From Cercis canadensis (taxonomy: Eukaryota > Streptophyta > Magnoliopsida > Fabales > Fabaceae), in NCBI GenBank assembly GCA_003255065.1, contig QAOA01000027.1:35284-99283 (forward strand): a DNA stretch of 64,000 nucleotides, read 5' to 3'. Below are positions 60,916 to 64,000 of the stretch, piece after piece. The notes under the pieces were generated by a model. The model did not search any database and was not told where the DNA came from. It saw only the letters and a list, made by a program, of their open reading frames with translations. Each line of letters opens with the position of its first letter. The first letter of the stretch is position 1. The translations under genes and the position numbers were made by a program.

Positions 60916-61329
60916 TAGGAAACTCTTTCCGATCAATTCCAAATTTCTTCATTGGAAGTGTTAGTATGTTTGTCTAGGTAATTAATATAGGAAACTCTTT
61001 CCGATCAATGAATAAATTTGGAATTCTCTTTTCCCATGTTTGATAAAAAAAAATGGTATATAATATAAGATACTCTTGTGATATTTGAATGGAAAATAAA
61101 TGCCCTACCATTGTACATGGAGTTATATATGTTATAACTTTGCTTTAAATCTATACAAAGTAATAATAATAATTGGATGACAATGATACTTTTATTAGGT
61201 TACAATTTCTCTATCATATTTAAATTTAAATGGATTGGAATGAGTAGGGGTTGGGTAATTGATAATTGAGACGGGAAATGAGCAAAACTCAAAATTATAA
61301 GTAGGTCTAGGTATGACTTTTGGGGGTAA

Positions 61330-61580
61330 AAATTAAATAACCTATAGCACTAGGAAAAAGAGTGAGGTTAGACCATGGGTACAAATTTTCTAAAGTTTTA
61401 ATAGGATTATAATTTGGATAACCACTAAATCAACTCCAACAGGTGATTCAATAAGATTTTCTATAGCTCTTGAAAAAAGAGTGGGATTAGACCATGTGAA
61501 AAAGTTTCTAAACATTATAATAAGACTATAATTTAGATGACTAATAAACCAACTATAATGGGTGATCCAATATGATTTTT
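61330..61580. repeat. Two ~118-bp subterminal tandem repeats
   Basis: Unit 1 (about 61340-61455) and unit 2 (about 61458-61575) share 'aaaaagagtg', 'ttagaccatg', 'tataatttgga/tataatttaga', 'caactccaac/caactataat' and 'ggtgatccaata'-type text in order. They lie just before the proposed Helitron 3' end. Confidence 0.7.
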
Positions 61581-61642
61581 TATTTTGTGTTGCCCCTTGT
61601 TGTTGCCGCCCACGCATCAGCCCGGGGACTAGTACTAGTATA

Positions 61643-63361
61643 TCTATATATCTATATCTATATAATATTTAAAAGAAGAACCCCAATGCTCCACAAACTG
61701 CCACCTAACAATCCAACCATTATAAAAATGCACCACACGCTGCCATGTGGCAATGTAGCCATTATTGTGAGCCATTAATATTCACATTCATTGCTCCTAA
61801 AATAACAATCGAAATTTACTTAAAAAAAATAATCACAATTAGGAAATTGTTAATTTTTGGTATTTAACAATTAATCATAAATGCTAATTTGTCAATTGAA
61901 TTTAAAATTTGAAATTCAAAAATTAGGGTTTTAAACTTATGCCCACCAAAAATATCTATATATAGAGTATATGCTTAATTGCAATTTTGGTCCCTCTATT
62001 TTAACCACTTGAACGTTTTGGTCCTCCTTCTTTAAAAATGAACTATTGAGTCCCTCTATATTCATAAAATGTACAAGTTTAGTCCATTTATCTTTAAGTT
62101 AAAATTCTTAGGTTTATTTCAAGGTGTAAAGTTCTCTGATTCATAATCACACCGTTCAGATTGAAGAGCTACGTCTTGTGAATCTTTCCATTAAATTTCA
62201 GCTCGATTTAACGGTGAATAAGTCTAAATTTTTGATTAGATGAAAACTTATGGTTTTGAAATTTTGGGCTGAGTTTCACCGTTAGATCAAGCTCAAATTT
62301 AGTGAGAAGGTTCACAAGATGTAGCTATTCAATCTGAATGGTGGGATTATGAATCAGAGAACTTTATACCTTGAAATAAGCTTAAGAATTTTGACTTAAA
62401 GATAAATGGACTAAATTTGTACATTTTATGAATATAGAGGGACTCAATAGTTTATTTTTAAAGAAGGGGGACCAATACGTTCAAGTGGTTAAAATAGGGG
62501 GACCAAAATTGCAATTAAGCCTAGAGTATAACATATGGTCCTCACCTCCATTGGGTCACAAATCTGTCAGTTGTATTTCTCCATCTTAAGAAGCTCTCAA
62601 GTAAGCTTTTTTATCTCCGTCTAATATGCTTGGTTTATGTGATATTTTTTTGTCAGAATTTCTCATGAAGCTTTTTATCTCTAACTCCTTCTTCTCCAAA
62701 TGAAACAAGGTATGTTATTTCTCTGTACTCTATCACTCAATCATCTTAAGCAAGGATTATCCCTCTCATCTTATTGGTCTTCAAAGGCAACATGATTTTC
62801 TCTATTTCGATCTATTTCTATTACAGATTTATTTTCAAATTATCCCTCTCAAATTAGCCCTCTCATCTTATTGGTCTTGATGAATCAATCTGAACTGTTA
62901 ATATTATTTTGATACACAGGAAATACAATTCATCTACAATTGCTAAGGAACAATTGCTGTTGTAGGTGAAATGAGTTGACAACTAATGGAGAGTTGTGTT
63001 AGGTTTGATATGGAGGATTGCTAAGGAGCTACTGATTTGATTAAATTGGAACTACAATTCATCTACTAATGGTTTATTGTTAGTTGTTATTTTTCTGTTC
63101 TATCAATGAAAAACAATAAACTGAACTACATTTGGGTTCAAAATTCATATACTTTTTGTGTTTGATCTAACCTGGAAGACTTCATTACGGGCCAAGCAAA
63201 TATCATTTTATTTGATACATATTTCTCCTCAAGTTAAAGAGAAATCACAATTTGTAGGCTAAGTCAATGCAAATTGAATGGAGACACGTTTTTCTTTATT
63301 GTGCACCACCATAAAGGATAAAATATATTCAATTGATACTAAAATGTATTAGTACATTAAA
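61643..63361 (+). mobile_element. Helitron-like element 2, 5' part
   Basis: Starts TCTATATATCTATA, the same 14 bases as element 1, after an A; then 'aatgctccaca', 'tattcacattcattgc', 'aaaaattagggtttt' and 'ctcattgggtcac'-type text. A MITE at 61972-62521 splits it. The 3' end was not found; it may lie beyond the window, so the end given is only where another MITE begins. Confidence 0.5.
61972..62521. mobile_element. Foldback MITE (copy 1), 9-bp target duplication
   Basis: 550 bp, almost wholly two inverted arms of about 250 bp. It starts TGCTTAATTGCAATTTTGG and ends CCAAAATTGCAATTAAGCC. It is flanked by TAGAGTATA at 61963-61971 and 62522-62530, a perfect 9-bp duplication, so MULE-type. It interrupts the Helitron-like sequence, which is continuous across it. 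Confidence 0.93.
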
Positions 63362-63975
63362 GGCTTAATTGCAATTTTGGTCCCCATATTTTAACCAGTT
63401 GAACGTTTTGGTCCCCCTTATTTAAAAATGAACTATTGAGTCCCTCTTATTCATAAAATGTACAAGTTTAGTCCATTTATCTTTAAATCAAAATTCTTAG
63501 GTTTATTTCAAGGTGTAAAGTTCTCTGATTCATAATCCCACCGTTCAGATTGAAGAGCTACGTCTTGTGAATTTTCCCATTAAATTTCAGCTCAATTTAA
63601 TGGTGAAAAAGTCTAAATTTTTGGTTAGATGAAAACTTATGGTTTTGGTATTTTGGGTTGCGTCCCACCGTTAGATCGAGCTAAAATTTAGTGAGGAGGT
63701 TCACAATATGTAACACTTCAATCTGAACGGTGAGATTATAAATCNCCGTTAGATCGAGCTAAAATTTAGTGAGGAGGTTCACAATATGTAACATTTCAAT
63801 CTGAACGGTGAGATTATAAATCAAAGAACTTTACACCTTGAAATAAACCTAGTAATTTTGACTTAAAGATAAATGGACTAAACTTGTACATTTTATGAAT
63901 ATAGTTCATTTTTAAAGAAGGAGGACCAAAATGTTCAAGTGGTTAAAATAGGGGGACCAAAATTGCAATTAAGCC
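63362..63975. mobile_element. Foldback MITE (copy 2), 9-bp target duplication
   Basis: Same family as 61972-62521. It starts GGCTTAATTGCAATTTTGG and ends CCAAAATTGCAATTAAGCC. It is flanked by TACATTAAA at 63353-63361 and 63976-63984. Its apparent length is inflated by a 77-bp assembly duplicate around the N at 63745 (63668-63744 and 63746-63822). Confidence 0.93.
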
Positions 63976-64000
63976 TACATTAAATGAGTTTTTTTTTTTT

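Larger units (their letters stand above)
56950..61632 (+). mobile_element. Helitron-like element 1 (non-autonomous)
   Basis: The 5' end is TCTATATATCTATA at 56950, after an A. It is followed by 'tgctaatgctccaca' and, further in, 'aaaattagggtttggagttt', 'cctctatatatattgcac' and 'cattggctcacaaa', all of which recur in the same order in the next element (61643 on). The proposed 3' end is CTAG at 61629-61632, followed by T and preceded by a GC-rich imperfect hairpin (GCCGCCCACGCATCAGCCC then GGGG). This matches Helitron rules (5' TC, 3' hairpin then CTRR, insertion between A and T). No Rep/helicase is seen. Length may be misjudged because other repeats are nested at 59218-60915. The N at 57423 is flanked by a 28-bp duplicate. 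Confidence 0.5.

Noticed and set aside
1-64000. CRISPR arrays, bacterial operons, rRNA genes
   Set aside because: No regularly spaced short repeats with unique spacers, no prokaryotic gene layout and no rRNA-like sequence were seen; the window is plant nuclear DNA.

Overview
This window is nuclear DNA from a flowering plant, most likely a eudicot. The evidence is GT-AG introns in plastid-targeted plant genes, plant-type LINE and Athila-like Ty3/gypsy elements, plant-mobile-domain sequence, MITEs, Helitron-like ends and a very AT-rich background. The species cannot be named from the sequence. It is a draft assembly: there is one 931-base N run (39113-40043) and thirteen single N positions. At least eight of the single Ns are flanked by an almost identical direct duplication, so they look like unmerged contig ends rather than biology.

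Region 1 (1-12168) is a nest of transposons. A decayed plus-strand L1-type LINE (ORF1 with a CCHC knuckle, then endonuclease, reverse transcriptase, zf-RVT and RNase H) is split by two solo LTRs, at 5038-~6455 and 6794-10225. The second has a perfect 5-bp target duplication. A long-TIR DNA transposon (11023-12168) lies at the LINE tail. Region 2 (13041-22870) is a minus-strand plant-mobile-domain (PMD, MAIN-like) gene, itself a pseudogene, cut in two by a 7.3-kb Athila-like LTR element (14165-21500). Region 3 (23041-26866) carries two ~1.35-kb direct repeats about 99% identical. Region 4 (26867-31400) is AT-rich, with a foldback MITE flanked by a perfect 9-bp target duplication and a SINE-like unit.

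Three host genes follow, all on the plus strand. First is an ORANGE (OR) homologue (31614-36671), the plastid DnaJ-type zinc-finger protein that holds phytoene synthase and promotes carotenoid accumulation. Its frame is conserved in all eight exons, but three conserved acceptor positions are not AG and the expected leader contains a stop. Second is the anthranilate synthase alpha subunit (ASA/TrpE type, 44426-51926), eleven exons that sum to an unbroken 579-residue frame; it catalyses the first committed step from chorismate to tryptophan. Third is an FQR1/WrbA-type NAD(P)H:quinone oxidoreductase (54716-55900), four coding exons, 203 residues, with a 5'UTR intron.

Between OR and ASA (38160-44365) lies a cluster of inverted-arm repeats of one family. 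One member encloses an intron-free, broken fragment of a KORRIGAN-type GH9 endoglucanase, a Pack-type gene capture. The last arm ends only about 60 bp before the ASA start codon. The right end (56950-64000) consists of two Helitron-like elements in tandem, with nested MITE copies that show perfect 9-bp target duplications.

No new coding system with an assignable function was found. The most unusual points are the OR splice-acceptor pattern, the transposon-flanked GH9 capture beside ASA, and the systematic single-N duplications that would mislead annotation of all three host genes.
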